Assembly: GCF_028714215.1 (NCBI RefSeq)
Contig: NZ_JAQTMS010000040.1
Span: forward strand, 1-48,253
Source: Rhodoferax sp.
Lineage (GTDB): Bacteria > Pseudomonadota > Gammaproteobacteria > Burkholderiales > Burkholderiaceae_C
Reading direction: 5' to 3'
Length of the DNA: 48,253 nt
Position 1 is the stretch's first letter; each line of letters begins with the position of its first letter. Below the pieces are notes generated by a model, which worked only from the letters and a program-made list of their open reading frames with translations, searched no databases and was not told the DNA's origin. Position numbers and translations under genes: made by a program. Positions 15,458 through 25,015 of the stretch are shown in pieces.

Positions 15458-16744
15458 ATGAAGCGATTTATAAAGTGGGCCCTGGTGACAGCAATGTTGC
15501 TGTTGCCTCTGTTGGCGGCAGGGAGTTGGTCTTTGCAGCAGTGGCTAGGGACCGAGGATTTCAGGATCAGGGCCGAGACGGCCGTTGGCACGGCCCTTGG
15601 TGCGAAGGTAACTATCGAGAGCCTGGAGGTCGCTGTCTGGCCACTGCCTGGCCTTGTTCTCGAAGGCATCCAGATTCAAACCCGTCCGGCGCTGACGCTG
15701 CAACGGGTGGAGTTGCGCCCGGCCTGGCGCAGCCTGCTGCTGGGGCGGCTTGAACTGGCGACCGTACTGGTGCGCGGCGCGCTGCTGCCGCAGGCCGGCA
15801 TCGACGCGCTGCTGGCGTTGCTGGAAAAAAGAAGGCTTTCGGCGCCGCCGGCACAACAACGGGAGCTTGAGGGCAGCCGGCGTTTCCAGTACATCCCACG
15901 CCGAACGGTGCTCGACAAGGTGACTTGGGTGAGCACCAAGGGTGCCAGCAGCGTGCTGGAGGCAAGCGCCGAGCTGGACGGACAGGGGTTGCCGGAAGAG
16001 GTTTCGGTCAAGGTTCTGAAGGGTCAGTTGCAGGGCGCAAGCGCCGATCTGAAGCGCCAGGGCAATGATTGGACCCTGGTCATGGCGGTCGGCGGCGGCA
16101 GCGTCAAGGGCACTGTTCAATTGCAGCCGGCGGCGCAGGCCGGCGCCGCCTTTTCCCTCAAGGGACAGTTGCAGACCCGGGCGGTGGAAGTGGCAGCACT
16201 GTCGGGCGCTTCGCAAGCCGTGTTGAGCGGACGGCTGGACGGGGATACCACGCTGTCGCTGCGCGCCACCAGCGTGGGTGCCCTGGACCAGGCTTTGCAG
16301 ACGCAGAGCAAATTCACCGTGCGTCACGCGGTGTTGCACGGCATCGATCTGGCGAAGGCGGTCAAGACCCTGGGCCTGAGCCGCGGTGGCGAGACGCCGC
16401 TGGATGTTTTTGGGGGTCAGCTGACAAGCCAGGGTCGCACCCTGCATCTGAGCAATCTGGCGGCCAGTTCCGGCGTCTTGAGTGCCAGCGGCAACGTGAT
16501 GGTGGCGCCCAGCCGGGCTTTGAGCGGGCGCATTGATGTGAACCTGGCTGCTGCTGCTTTGGGGGGTGCGGTGGGCGTGCCCCTGGTGCTGGGCGGCACG
16601 CTGGATGCGCCCGAGCTGACGCTGACGCGCGCTGCCATGATAGGCGCGGCGATCGGCACCGCCGTGATGCCCGGCGTCGGCACTGGGGCCGGGGTCTCGA
16701 TCGGCGACAAGATCGGCAGTGGTTTGAAGAAGTTGTTCAAGTAG
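15458..16744 (+). CDS. AsmA-like inner-membrane-anchored protein
   Basis: A 428-residue protein with one N-terminal membrane anchor (KWALVTAMLLLPLLAAGSW), then long stretches of beta-rich, low-complexity sequence typical of the AsmA family. Examples are VTIESLEVAVWPLPGLVLEGIQI near the N-terminus and LSGRIDVNLAAAALGGAVGVPLVLGGTLDAPELTLT near the C-terminus, and it ends in a glycine-rich tail. AsmA-type proteins are thought to take part in lipid transport to the outer membrane. The start chosen is the ATG at 15458, immediately before the basic KRFIK and anchor; the longer ORF to 15374 has no anchor logic. Its 3' end overlaps the convergent GMC oxidoreductase gene by 8 bp. Confidence 0.75.
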   Translation: MKRFIKWALVTAMLLLPLLAAGSWSLQQWLGTEDFRIRAETAVGTALGAKVTIESLEVAVWPLPGLVLEGIQIQTRPALTLQRVELRPAWRSLLLGRLELATVLVRGALLPQAGIDALLALLEKRRLSAPPAQQRELEGSRRFQYIPRRTVLDKVTWVSTKGASSVLEASAELDGQGLPEEVSVKVLKGQLQGASADLKRQGNDWTLVMAVGGGSVKGTVQLQPAAQAGAAFSLKGQLQTRAVEVAALSGASQAVLSGRLDGDTTLSLRATSVGALDQALQTQSKFTVRHAVLHGIDLAKAVKTLGLSRGGETPLDVFGGQLTSQGRTLHLSNLAASSGVLSASGNVMVAPSRALSGRIDVNLAAAALGGAVGVPLVLGGTLDAPELTLTRAAMIGAAIGTAVMPGVGTGAGVSIGDKIGSGLKKLFK

Positions 16745-18365
16745 CGCCGGCGCTTCGCCTGGCTTCGGCCTTGATCATGTCGGCGGCTTTCTCGGCGATC
16801 ATGATGGTGGGCGCGTTGGTGTTGCCGGAGACCAGCTGCGGCATGATGGAGGCGTCCACCACGCGCAGTTTTTCGATACCGTAAACCCGCAAGCGGGTAT
16901 CGACCACCGCCATGGCATCGCTGGCCGGGCCCATCCTGCAAGTGCTGCAGGGGTGGTATTCGGTGTCGGCATGGTCGCGCAGGAATTGCTCGATCTGGGC
17001 CGGGTTGTTGCGCTCCAGCGGGTACAGCATGGCGCCGCGGTAAGGGGCAAAGGCCGCGCTTTGCATGATGTCGTAGCCGATCTGCGTCCCCTTGACCAGG
17101 GTTGCCAGGTCGCGCGGGTCGGACAGGAACTGCGGGTCGATCAAAGGCGCATCCTTGGCGTTGGCGCTTTGCAGCGTGACGCTGCCGCGGCTCTTGGGCC
17201 GCATCAGGGTGACGTGCAGTGTGTAGCCATGGCCCAGGTGATTTTTGCGCGTGTGATCGTCGACGATGCCGGTGCACAGCGCCAGCTGGATGTCGGGCGA
17301 GGGCTCGGTCTTGTCGGCAAACAGGAAGCCTTGCGATTCGGCGACGTTGCTGGTGATGATGCCGCTGCGTTGGTTACGCCACTCGAAGATGCTGCGGACG
17401 ATCTTTACCAGTCCGGACCAGGAAAAACCAAAAGTCGATTCCTTGCGCTGCGTGCGGTAGATCAGCACTGCCGTCACGTGGTCGTGCAGGTTTTGACCGA
17501 CACCCGGCAGATCCTGCACGACGTTGATGCCATGCTGTTGCAGATGGGCCGCCGGACCGATGCCGGAGAGCATCAGCAACTGCGGCGAGCCGAAGGCGCC
17601 GCTGGACAGAATCACCTCGCGCCGGGCTTTCACCTGCCGGGTTTGCCCGTCTTTCAGGAACTCGGCGCCGACGGCACGTTTGCCCTCCAGCACGATGCGC
17701 TGGGTATGCGCCTGGGTGATGACGCTGAGGTTGGGCCGCGTCAGGTGCGGCGTGATGTAGGCCTTGGCGGCGCTACAGCGCTCACCATTTTTCTGGGTCA
17801 CCTGGGCCGGCGCGCAACCCAACTGGGAGGCGCCGTTGTAGTCGTCGCTTTGCGGCAAGCCCTGTTCGGCACAAGCCTGCAGAAACGCCTGGTTGATGGG
17901 GCTGGGGCTGCGCAGGTAGCTGACATTGAGCGGGCCGCCCACGCCGTGGTAGTCGGTGGCGCCAAAGCATTCGCTGTTCTCGGAGCGTTTGAAGAGCGGC
18001 AACACCTCTTCATAGGACCAGCCCGGGTTGCCTTGTGCCACCCACTGTTCGTAGTCCAGCCGGTTGCCGCGCGTGTAGACCATGGCGTTGACGGAACTGC
18101 TGCCGCCCATCACCTTGCCGCGCGGTTGAAAACCGCGCCGACCGTTGAGGCCCGGCTGCGGCACGGTGTTGAAGTTCCAGTTGTGAATGCCCAGCGCCGC
18201 CGTGGCGGCAAAACCCAGGGGCGCCTGGATGAAGGCCGAGCTGTCGGGTCCACCGGCTTCGAGCAGACAGACCGAAACGCCGGGGTCCTCGGACAGGCGG
18301 CTGGCCACCACGCAACCGCCGGCGCCGCCGCCGATCACGACGTAATCGAATTCTTGTGCTTGCAT
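16737..18365 (-). CDS. GMC-family FAD-dependent alcohol dehydrogenase (choline dehydrogenase-like)
   Basis: A 542-residue flavoenzyme. The N-terminal dinucleotide fold is DYVVIGGGAGGCVVASRL, then PRGKVMGGSSSVNAMVYTRG (GMC signature 1) and GAFGSPQLLMLSGIGP (signature 2). The C-terminal active-site region is HPCSTCRMG and VSGNTNAPTIMIAEKAADM. The family oxidises primary alcohols to aldehydes. It lies 25 bp downstream of an aldehyde dehydrogenase on the same strand, so the pair could carry an alcohol through to the acid. The substrate may be an aliphatic or aromatic alcohol; choline is only the name-giving homologue. Confidence 0.87.
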   Translation of the reverse strand: MQAQEFDYVVIGGGAGGCVVASRLSEDPGVSVCLLEAGGPDSSAFIQAPLGFAATAALGIHNWNFNTVPQPGLNGRRGFQPRGKVMGGSSSVNAMVYTRGNRLDYEQWVAQGNPGWSYEEVLPLFKRSENSECFGATDYHGVGGPLNVSYLRSPSPINQAFLQACAEQGLPQSDDYNGASQLGCAPAQVTQKNGERCSAAKAYITPHLTRPNLSVITQAHTQRIVLEGKRAVGAEFLKDGQTRQVKARREVILSSGAFGSPQLLMLSGIGPAAHLQQHGINVVQDLPGVGQNLHDHVTAVLIYRTQRKESTFGFSWSGLVKIVRSIFEWRNQRSGIITSNVAESQGFLFADKTEPSPDIQLALCTGIVDDHTRKNHLGHGYTLHVTLMRPKSRGSVTLQSANAKDAPLIDPQFLSDPRDLATLVKGTQIGYDIMQSAAFAPYRGAMLYPLERNNPAQIEQFLRDHADTEYHPCSTCRMGPASDAMAVVDTRLRVYGIEKLRVVDASIMPQLVSGNTNAPTIMIAEKAADMIKAEARRSAGAT

Positions 18366-18390
18366 TTTTGGATACTTTCCTGGAGGTTGA

Positions 18391-19833
18391 TTACTTGGTC
18401 AGGAAGGCCAGGTATTTGGTGGCGAACTTTCCATAGGGCGGCCACAGGAATTTCACCGCGCTGAACGAGGCCTGGTAGAACACCGGGCGCATCTTGGAAA
18501 AGGTGACGAAGCCTTCGTAGCCGTGGTAATGGCCCATGCCGCTTTCACCGACACCGCCAAACGGCAGGTCATGCTGGCCGACGTGGAACAAGGCGTCGTT
18601 GACACTGACGCCGCCCGACATCACGCGCTCCAGCAGCGTCTGGATGACCTGTTTGTCGTTGCTGAAGGGGTAGAGCGCCAGCGGCCGCGGGCCGCTGTTG
18701 ATGGCCGCAATAGGCTCTTCCAGCGAGCTGTATTCGATCACCGGCAGGATCGGGCCGAAGATCTCTCGCCGCAACAGCACGCTGTTGGCTGGTGTATTGA
18801 GCACCAGATGCGGCGCAATTTTGCGGCTGGCGGCGTCCCACGGCTGGCCGGGGATCAGCTGCACCAGTGTGGCGCCTCCGGCGCGGGCCTCTTCCAGTGC
18901 CGCGGTCAGGCGCTGGAAGGAACGCTGGTCGATGATGGAAGTGAAGTCCGGTGACGCCAGTTGCGGATAGCGTTTGGCGACGATGTCCTTGGCAAGGGCC
19001 ACAAATTCAGCGGTCTTGCCTTTGGGCAGGTACAGGTAATCGACCGTGGTGCAAATCTGACCGGCATTGAGCAGCTTGACGAACAGCAGCCGCTCGGCGG
19101 CTTTTTGCAGCGGGTAGTCGTCGCAGACGATGGCCGGGGACTTGCCGCCCATCTCCAGGGTGACCGGGCACAGGTTCTGGGCGGCGGCGGCCATCACGGC
19201 GCGCCCGGTCTGGCCGGAGCCGGTGAACAGCAGATGGTCGAATTTGAGTTTCGAGAATTCGATGCCGACACCGCCCGTTTCATCAAAAAAAGCCAGCTTG
19301 TCGCGCGCAAAGTAGGCCGGAATTTTCTCGATCAGGAATTGCGCCAGGTGGCGGGAGTTTTCCGACATCTTGACCATCGCCCGGTTGCCGGCGGCAAAAG
19401 TGTAGATCAGGCCCGTGAAGCTCAGGTTGATCGGGAAGTTCCACGGCACGATGGCGCCCACCACGCCCAGGGGCTGCGGCAGCACGCGGTTGCTGGCGCC
19501 AAAGAAATTGCGCAGGTCGACGCCGCGGCGCTGCGGCTTCATCCACTTCTTCAGGTGTTTGAGTACGTGGTCGACGCCGTCGATCACGGTGAAGATCTCG
19601 GTGAACAAGGTTTCGTGGCGCGAGCGGTTGCCGTAGTCGGCGTTGACCGCCGACACCAGACCTTCTTTGTTGTCACGGATGAAGGCTTGCAGTTTGAGCA
19701 GGTCGGCCCGGCGCTCGTCCAGGGAGGGTATCGGGCGCGCAAAGTAGGCGTCGCGTTGCAGCCTCAGGGTGGCTTCAAGTTCGTCACGGACCCGGTCCAT
19801 GGGGCTGGCGTTGGGCAGTGGGATGGCGCTCAT
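18391..19833 (-). CDS. aldehyde dehydrogenase, coniferyl aldehyde dehydrogenase type
   Basis: A 480-residue NAD(P)-dependent aldehyde dehydrogenase. PQPLGVVGAIVPWNFPINLS begins the cofactor fold and LLFTGSGQTGRAV follows. The general base lies in TLEMGGKSPAIV and the nucleophilic cysteine in NAGQICTTVDYL. The C-terminus runs into FWPPYGK...YLAFLTK, as in the coniferyl-aldehyde (CalB) and fatty-aldehyde group. It is the first gene of a two-gene operon with the GMC alcohol dehydrogenase. Its promoter side is occupied by the MITE-like element that starts 25 bp upstream of the ATG. Confidence 0.86.
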   Translation of the reverse strand: MSAIPLPNASPMDRVRDELEATLRLQRDAYFARPIPSLDERRADLLKLQAFIRDNKEGLVSAVNADYGNRSRHETLFTEIFTVIDGVDHVLKHLKKWMKPQRRGVDLRNFFGASNRVLPQPLGVVGAIVPWNFPINLSFTGLIYTFAAGNRAMVKMSENSRHLAQFLIEKIPAYFARDKLAFFDETGGVGIEFSKLKFDHLLFTGSGQTGRAVMAAAAQNLCPVTLEMGGKSPAIVCDDYPLQKAAERLLFVKLLNAGQICTTVDYLYLPKGKTAEFVALAKDIVAKRYPQLASPDFTSIIDQRSFQRLTAALEEARAGGATLVQLIPGQPWDAASRKIAPHLVLNTPANSVLLRREIFGPILPVIEYSSLEEPIAAINSGPRPLALYPFSNDKQVIQTLLERVMSGGVSVNDALFHVGQHDLPFGGVGESGMGHYHGYEGFVTFSKMRPVFYQASFSAVKFLWPPYGKFATKYLAFLTK

Positions 19834-19858
19834 CTGGGTACCTCTGGAAGAATGAATT

Positions 19859-20125
19859 GGGGCCTGTTCACACTATTTTTGCGAGTGCGAACGCGATGAA
19901 AAATGCGCCAATCAAGGCGCGTGACAACGGCAAGGCTGAGGCCTTGCCTAGGAGCGCAACGCCGAGTGGCACTTTTTTCATCCCGTTCCCTGCGGGTTGT
20001 GGCCAAAAAAGCCATGCGCGGCATTGCAAAGCCTTGCCGGGGGCCGACCCCGGCTGCGTTTTGCGCTTTGCGCATGACTTTTTTGACTCACAACGCATCT
20101 CGTAAAAATAGTGTGAACAGGCCCC
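19859..20125. mobile_element. 267-bp MITE-like element with 25-bp terminal inverted repeats
   Basis: The first 25 bases (19859-19883, beginning GGGGCCTGTTCACAC) and the reverse complement of the last 25 (20101-20125) agree at 24 of 25 positions. The interior has no plausible gene. It has smaller symmetric pieces such as GGCCAAAAAAGCC and GCAAGGCTGAGGCCTTGC. Size and structure fit a non-autonomous transposable element. No clear target duplication is visible in the flanks. It sits between the aldehyde dehydrogenase and the YkgJ-like gene; the remaining 20126-20307 shows no feature. Confidence 0.7.
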
Positions 20126-20307
20126 TAGGCCGTGCAGGTTCCGGTTTCAGTGTGCTTGGCATCTTGCGGCGTTGGCGCGCAAGCCGTCAAGCGCTTCAAA
20201 GCGTAGGCCAGAGTGTGCCCTTGAACTGTCCGGAATTTGACAGTTAAGGGTATTTACCATGGGGAAATAGGGAGTTCTTTCCAAACCCAAATTTCGGCCA
20301 TGGCAAT

Positions 20308-20574
20308 CTATGGCGCAGTTTCCTGTTCCAGCCGCGTCAGGTAATGCATGGCCTGCGCGCCGGTCTGGCCGCACATATCCGGCGAAGGCGCCAGGCTGGC
20401 GCATACCGCCGGCCGCTCGGGTTGGCCGAAGATCATGCAGCGCCTGGTCGCGTCCAGTTGTACGCAGGGCACACCGGCCGGTTTGCTGATCCCGTTGACC
20501 ACGGGCATGCCAGGAATCGGGCTGGAAATGGAGGGTGCGATGCAGCAGGCAGCGCAGCCGGCGCGGCAATTCAT
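20308..20574 (-). CDS. YkgJ-family cysteine-cluster protein
   Basis: An 88-residue protein with the cysteine pattern of the YkgJ/UPF0153 group: [17 protein letters not shown] near the start, then [24 protein letters not shown] and MCGQTG. Eight or more cysteines suggest a metal or Fe-S site; related domains occur in FliB-like methylases. The biological role is not established. It is a single gene, divergent from mnmG. Confidence 0.78.
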   Translation of the reverse strand: MNCRAGCAACCIAPSISSPIPGMPVVNGISKPAGVPCVQLDATRRCMIFGQPERPAVCASLAPSPDMCGQTGAQAMHYLTRLEQETAP

Positions 20575-20727
20575 GGCATTGTGCTATAAAAGTTGTAGCT
20601 ATAAGAGCCCGTGGCGCAACGGGGTGGGCTCGATCAAAGGCCTCGATTGTCGCGTAAATCGCTGCCCCCGGCTAAAATTGCGGCTTCCTCCTCCAGCGCA
20701 GACTGCCACGCAGTCACTTCCTGCACC

Positions 20728-22767
20728 ATGTTGTACCCTCAAGAATTCGATGTCATCGTCGTCGGCGGCGGCCATGCCGGGACCGAGGCTGCGCTGGCGG
20801 CGGCCCGCATGGGCTGCAGGACTCTGCTGCTGACCCACAACATCGAAACGCTGGGCCAGATGAGCTGCAATCCGTCGATCGGCGGTATCGGCAAGGGGCA
20901 TCTGGTGAAGGAGGTGGACGCGCTGGGTGGCGCCATGGCGGCGGCCACCGATGAGGGCGGTATTCAGTTTCGCATCCTCAACTCCAGCAAGGGACCGGCG
21001 GTGCGCGCCACCCGCGCCCAGGCCGATCGGATGTTGTACAAGGCGGCAATCCGCCGCCGGCTGGAAAATCAGCCCAATCTGTGGTTGTTTCAGCAGGCGG
21101 TGGACGACTTGATGGTGGAGGGCGACCGGGTCGTGGGCGCCGTCACGCAGGTCGGCATCAAGTTTCGTTCCAGAACCGTGGTCCTGACGGCCGGGACTTT
21201 TCTGGATGGCAAGATTCATGTGGGGCTCAACAACTACGCGGCCGGGCGGGCCGGAGACCCACCGGCGGTGCGCCTGAGTGCCCGGCTGAAGGAACTCAAG
21301 TTACCGCAGGGACGGCTGAAGACCGGCACGCCGCCGCGCCTGGATGGTCGCTCGATTGATTTCAGCAAATGCCTGGAGCAGCCCGGTGACGGCATGCCCG
21401 GCGGCATGAGTCCGGTCATGCCGGTGTTCAGTTTCGTCGGCCGGGCCGAACAGCACCCGCAACAAATGTCATGCTGGACCACCCACACAAATGAGCGCAC
21501 GCACGACATCATCCGCAGCGGGTTCGACCGCAGCCCCATGTTCACCGGCAAGATCGAGGGCGTAGGCCCGCGCTATTGCCCCAGCGTGGAAGACAAGATC
21601 AGCCGCTTTGCAGACAAGGAGAGCCACCAGATTTTTCTGGAGCCCGAAGGCTTGACGACCCACGAGTACTACCCCAACGGCATCTCCACCAGTCTGCCCT
21701 TTGACATTCAGTACCAATTGGTGCGTTCCATGGCCGGGCTGGAAAACGCACACATTCTGCGGCCGGGCTATGCCATTGAATACGACTACTTTGATCCGCA
21801 GCGGCTGAAAAGCAGTTTCGAGACCCGGTCCATCGTCGGCCTGTTCTTTGCCGGGCAGATCAACGGCACCACTGGCTACGAGGAGGCTGCCGCCCAGGGC
21901 TTGTTTGCCGGCGTTAATGCGGCCCTGCAAGCCGGTGCTCAAACCGCCTGGCAACAGGAGACCTGGGTGCCGGGCCGGGATCAGGCCTACCTGGGTGTGC
22001 TGGTCGACGACCTGATTACCAAAGGCGTGACCGAACCCTACCGGATGTTCACCAGCCGGGCTGAGTTCCGGCTGCAACTGCGGGAAGACAATGCCGACTT
22101 GCGCTTGACCGAAGTGGGGCGTCAGTTAGGCCTGGTGGATGACGTGCGCTGGGATGCCTTCTGCCGCAAGCGGGATGCTGTTTCACGTGAAACAGAACGG
22201 CTGCGGGCGATCTGGGTCAGTCCCCGGAATCTACCGGCAGTCGAAGCCGAGCGCGTACTGGGCAAGGCCATAGACCACGAATACACGCTGGCCGATTTAC
22301 TGCGGCGCCCGGATGTGAGCTATGCCGGCCTGATGTCGCTCGATGGTGGCCGTTACGCATCGCCCGAACTGGGTGCGCCAAGCGCCGATGTTCCACGTGA
22401 AACAGAGGGGGACGCATCGGTTGCCAACGAGTTTGTGGCCAGCGTGATCGAGCAGGTGGAGATTGCCGCCAAGTACTCCGGTTATATCGACCGTCAGCGC
22501 GGCGAAGTGGAGCGGGCGGCTTATTATGAAAACCTCAAGCTGCCGGCCGACCTGGACTATGCGCAGGTTGCGGCGCTGAGTTTCGAGGTGCGCCAAAAGC
22601 TGGCCCAGCACCGGCCCGAAACACTGGGCCAGGCCTCGCGGATTTCGGGCATCACGCCGGCGGCGGTTTCCCTGTTGCTGATCCACTTGAAGAGGAGTCG
22701 CTCGAAGGATGCCACCTCGGAGGCCGCCGGGCAGGGCGCAGATCCGGTTGTGAAAGTGGTGGTCTGA
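20728..22767 (+). CDS. mnmG: tRNA uridine-5-carboxymethylaminomethyl modification enzyme MnmG (GidA)
   Basis: FAD enzyme that with MnmE (not in the window) installs the carboxymethylaminomethyl group on U34 of certain tRNAs. It has [22 protein letters not shown] at the N-terminus, [51 protein letters not shown] and the C-terminal SYAGL and [10 protein letters not shown] segments. At 679 residues it is slightly longer than the E. coli protein. The start is the ATG at 20728; the ORF's earlier in-frame codons (from 20611) precede the conserved N-terminus. Two parS sites lie inside the coding region, encoding VSRET and VPRET. The stop overlaps the rsmG start by one base. Confidence 0.95.
   Translation: MLYPQEFDVIVVGGGHAGTEAALAAARMGCRTLLLTHNIETLGQMSCNPSIGGIGKGHLVKEVDALGGAMAAATDEGGIQFRILNSSKGPAVRATRAQADRMLYKAAIRRRLENQPNLWLFQQAVDDLMVEGDRVVGAVTQVGIKFRSRTVVLTAGTFLDGKIHVGLNNYAAGRAGDPPAVRLSARLKELKLPQGRLKTGTPPRLDGRSIDFSKCLEQPGDGMPGGMSPVMPVFSFVGRAEQHPQQMSCWTTHTNERTHDIIRSGFDRSPMFTGKIEGVGPRYCPSVEDKISRFADKESHQIFLEPEGLTTHEYYPNGISTSLPFDIQYQLVRSMAGLENAHILRPGYAIEYDYFDPQRLKSSFETRSIVGLFFAGQINGTTGYEEAAAQGLFAGVNAALQAGAQTAWQQETWVPGRDQAYLGVLVDDLITKGVTEPYRMFTSRAEFRLQLREDNADLRLTEVGRQLGLVDDVRWDAFCRKRDAVSRETERLRAIWVSPRNLPAVEAERVLGKAIDHEYTLADLLRRPDVSYAGLMSLDGGRYASPELGAPSADVPRETEGDASVANEFVASVIEQVEIAAKYSGYIDRQRGEVERAAYYENLKLPADLDYAQVAALSFEVRQKLAQHRPETLGQASRISGITPAAVSLLLIHLKRSRSKDATSEAAGQGADPVVKVVV
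22179..22194. promoter_or_regulatory. parS: parS site 1 (perfect)
   Basis: TGTTTCACGTGAAACA, the exact 16-bp palindromic parS consensus bound by chromosomal ParB, inside mnmG and about 3.4 kb from parB. Confidence 0.93.
22389..22404. promoter_or_regulatory. parS: parS site 2
   Basis: TGTTCCACGTGAAACA, inside mnmG. It differs from the perfect palindrome at one base but fits the usual degenerate parS consensus TGTTNCACGTGAAACA. Confidence 0.9.
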
Positions 22768-23486
22768 TGCGTCCGCTGGAAGCTGATCTGCGCGCCGGCC
22801 TGCGGACGCTGGCGCTTGATTTGAGTGCCGTTCAGGTCGGGCAGTTGCTGGATTATTTGGCGCTTATCCAGAAATGGAACAAGGTCTACAACCTGACGGC
22901 GCTGCGTGACCCGACGAGCATGCTGACGCACCATTTGCTCGACAGCCTGGCCGTCGTTTCCCCACTGCGCCGGGTGCTGGCTGGACTGGTGCGCCCGCTT
23001 GTCGACTCGCATACCGCGTCGTTCCGGTTGCTCGATGTCGGTGCTGGTGCCGGTCTGCCGGGCGTGGTGATTGCTGTTTGCTGCCCGGAGGTGGCGGTGA
23101 CCTGTGTCGATGCCGTGGCCAAAAAAGCGGCCTTTGTTCAGCAAGCGGCAGTGACCTTGAAGTTGCCCAACCTGCGCGGACTGCATGGCCGGGTGGAAGC
23201 CATGACCCCAGGGAGCGGCGAGGGCTACGACATCGTCAGCTCCCGCGCCTTTGCCTCGCTGGCGGAGTTCACCCGCTGGTCCAGCGCGGCGCTGGCGGCG
23301 CACGGGGCCTGGCTGGCCATGAAGGGGAAAGTGCCGGACGAGGAGATTGCCCTGTTGCCACCGGAAGTGAAAGTGTTTCACGTGGAACAACTGCTGGTCC
23401 CGGCATTGCCGGCCGAGCGATGCATCGTCTGGATGCAAAAAACAAGCACCCCTCTGGAAAATGTCGCGCCAAAAAACTTGCCGTAA
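22767..23486 (+). CDS. rsmG: 16S rRNA (guanine-N7) methyltransferase RsmG (GidB)
   Basis: A 239-residue SAM-dependent methyltransferase that methylates G527 of 16S rRNA (E. coli numbering). It has WNKVYNLTALRDP, HHLLDSLAV, the SAM motif LLDVGAGAGLPGVVIA and the later SSRAFASLAEF and MKGKVPDEE segments. It is translationally coupled to mnmG by a TGATG overlap and carries the third parS site near its 3' end (encoding VFHVEQ). Confidence 0.94.
   Translation: MRPLEADLRAGLRTLALDLSAVQVGQLLDYLALIQKWNKVYNLTALRDPTSMLTHHLLDSLAVVSPLRRVLAGLVRPLVDSHTASFRLLDVGAGAGLPGVVIAVCCPEVAVTCVDAVAKKAAFVQQAAVTLKLPNLRGLHGRVEAMTPGSGEGYDIVSSRAFASLAEFTRWSSAALAAHGAWLAMKGKVPDEEIALLPPEVKVFHVEQLLVPALPAERCIVWMQKTSTPLENVAPKNLP
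23374..23389. promoter_or_regulatory. parS: parS site 3
   Basis: TGTTTCACGTGGAACA, inside rsmG. It is the exact reverse complement of parS site 2 and so the same one-base variant of the palindrome. Confidence 0.88.
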
Positions 23487-23516
23487 ACTCAATCCCTATC
23501 CAGAAAGAGAGTTTCC

Positions 23517-24131
23517 ATGTTTGGCATTGTCGACTACGGCGCGTTTGTCGTCGCAATCATCGTTTTTCTGCTGATTCCCGGTCCCGGGAATTTGGCCTTG
23601 ATCACCTCCACCGGCAAGGGCGGCATCAGGGGCGGCCTGGCGGCCACCCTGGGCGTCATTTTTGGCGATCAGGTTCTGATGTGGCTGGCCGTGGCAGGCG
23701 TTGCGGCATTGTTAAGCGCCTACCCGACGGCGTTCAATGCGGTGCAATGGCTGGGCGCCGCTTACCTGGCCTGGCTGGGCGGGAAAATGTTGCTGGCAAA
23801 AGCCGGTTCCGCACCGGTGCTGCATATCAAGCCGCATCACTACCTGCGTCAGGCGCTCACGATCACCTTGCTCAATCCCAAGGCGATTGTGTTCTACATG
23901 GCGTTTTTCCCCTTGTTCGTGGATCCGGCCCGGCATCAGGGCTTGACTACTTTCGCCGTCATGGCGCTGACCATTGCGGCACTGACCTTTGCCTATGGCT
24001 TGACGGTGGTGTTGCTGACCCACTTTCTGGCCGCGCGCCTGCGCGCCAATCCGCACATATCTGGCGCACTGGAGAAACTGGCCGGCTTGTTCCTGGTTGG
24101 TTTTGGCGTCAAGTTGGCGCTATCGCATTGA
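23517..24131 (+). CDS. LysE/RhtB-family amino acid exporter
   Basis: A 204-residue, strongly hydrophobic protein with about six membrane segments. The LysE-type N-terminus FLLIPGPGNLALITST has the PGP motif, followed by GLAATLGVIFGDQVL and ITLLNPKAIVFYMAFFP. It probably exports an amino acid or related metabolite; the substrate is not readable. It sits 30 bp after rsmG with a GAAAGAGAG ribosome-binding site, between the rRNA methylase and parA. Confidence 0.86.
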   Translation: MFGIVDYGAFVVAIIVFLLIPGPGNLALITSTGKGGIRGGLAATLGVIFGDQVLMWLAVAGVAALLSAYPTAFNAVQWLGAAYLAWLGGKMLLAKAGSAPVLHIKPHHYLRQALTITLLNPKAIVFYMAFFPLFVDPARHQGLTTFAVMALTIAALTFAYGLTVVLLTHFLAARLRANPHISGALEKLAGLFLVGFGVKLALSH

Positions 24132-24172
24132 ACCTTCATTCTCTTTTCACTCCTACCCCGGGGCAATACTTC

Positions 24173-24958
24173 ATGGCCAAAATATTCTGCGTCGCCAATC
24201 AAAAAGGCGGCGTCGGCAAGACCACTACCACCGTGAATCTGGCGGCGGGTCTGGCCAAGGTAGGGCAGCGGGTGCTGATGATTGACCTTGATCCGCAGGG
24301 CAACGCGACCATGGGCTCGGGCATCGACAAGCGGCAACTGGAACTGACTATTTACGACGTTCTGCTGGAGTCGGCCTCGATCGCGCAGGCGCGGGTGAAA
24401 AGCGACAAGTTGACGGAGGGCGGCTGCGGCTACGACATCCTGGGTGCCAATCGCGAATTGACCGGTGCCGAGGTCGAGTTGGTGGATGTGGAGCGGCGCG
24501 AAAAACGCCTGAAGCAAGCGCTGGCGCAGGTGCAGCAGGACTACGATTTCGTCCTGATCGATTGCCCGCCGTCGCTTTCCATGTTGACGCTCAATGGCCT
24601 GTGCTGCGCGCACGGCGTCATCGTCCCCATGCAGTGCGAGTACTTTGCGCTGGAGGGGCTGACCGATCTGGTCAACACCATCAAGCAGGTGCATGCCAAC
24701 CTGAACAAGGAGCTGGCCATCATCGGCTTGTTGCGCGTCATGTTCGACCCGCGCATCACCTTGCAGCAGCAGGTCAGCGAGCAACTCAAAGCTCACTTTG
24801 GCAACAAGGTGTTCGACACCGTCATCCCGCGCAACGTGCGTCTGGCGGAAGCCCCCAGTTATGGCGTTCCCGGGGTCTTGTTCGACCCGGCCAGCAAGGG
24901 CGCGCAAGCCTATGTGGCGTTTGCCCAGGAGATGGTGGAACGCATTGAAAAAATGTAG
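24173..24958 (+). CDS. parA: chromosome partitioning ATPase ParA (Soj)
   Basis: A 261-residue deviant-Walker ATPase: FCVANQKGGVGKTTTTVNLA at the N-terminus (signature lysine and P-loop), LMIDLDPQGNAT (Walker A'), FVLIDCPPSLSMLTLN (Walker B) and RGVRLAEAPSYG-like sequence (PRNVRLAEAPSYG) near the C-terminus. It forms ATP-dependent dimers on the nucleoid and moves ParB-parS complexes. It lacks the N-terminal DNA-binding extension of plasmid type Ia ParA, so it is a chromosomal Soj-type protein. The start is the ATG at 24173. Confidence 0.95.
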   Translation: MAKIFCVANQKGGVGKTTTTVNLAAGLAKVGQRVLMIDLDPQGNATMGSGIDKRQLELTIYDVLLESASIAQARVKSDKLTEGGCGYDILGANRELTGAEVELVDVERREKRLKQALAQVQQDYDFVLIDCPPSLSMLTLNGLCCAHGVIVPMQCEYFALEGLTDLVNTIKQVHANLNKELAIIGLLRVMFDPRITLQQQVSEQLKAHFGNKVFDTVIPRNVRLAEAPSYGVPGVLFDPASKGAQAYVAFAQEMVERIEKM

Positions 24959-25015
24959 TTGTTTTGTGCGTTCCGCCATCAAGCAGGCGTCTTTCGCTAC
25001 CGAAGTTATAGCAAA

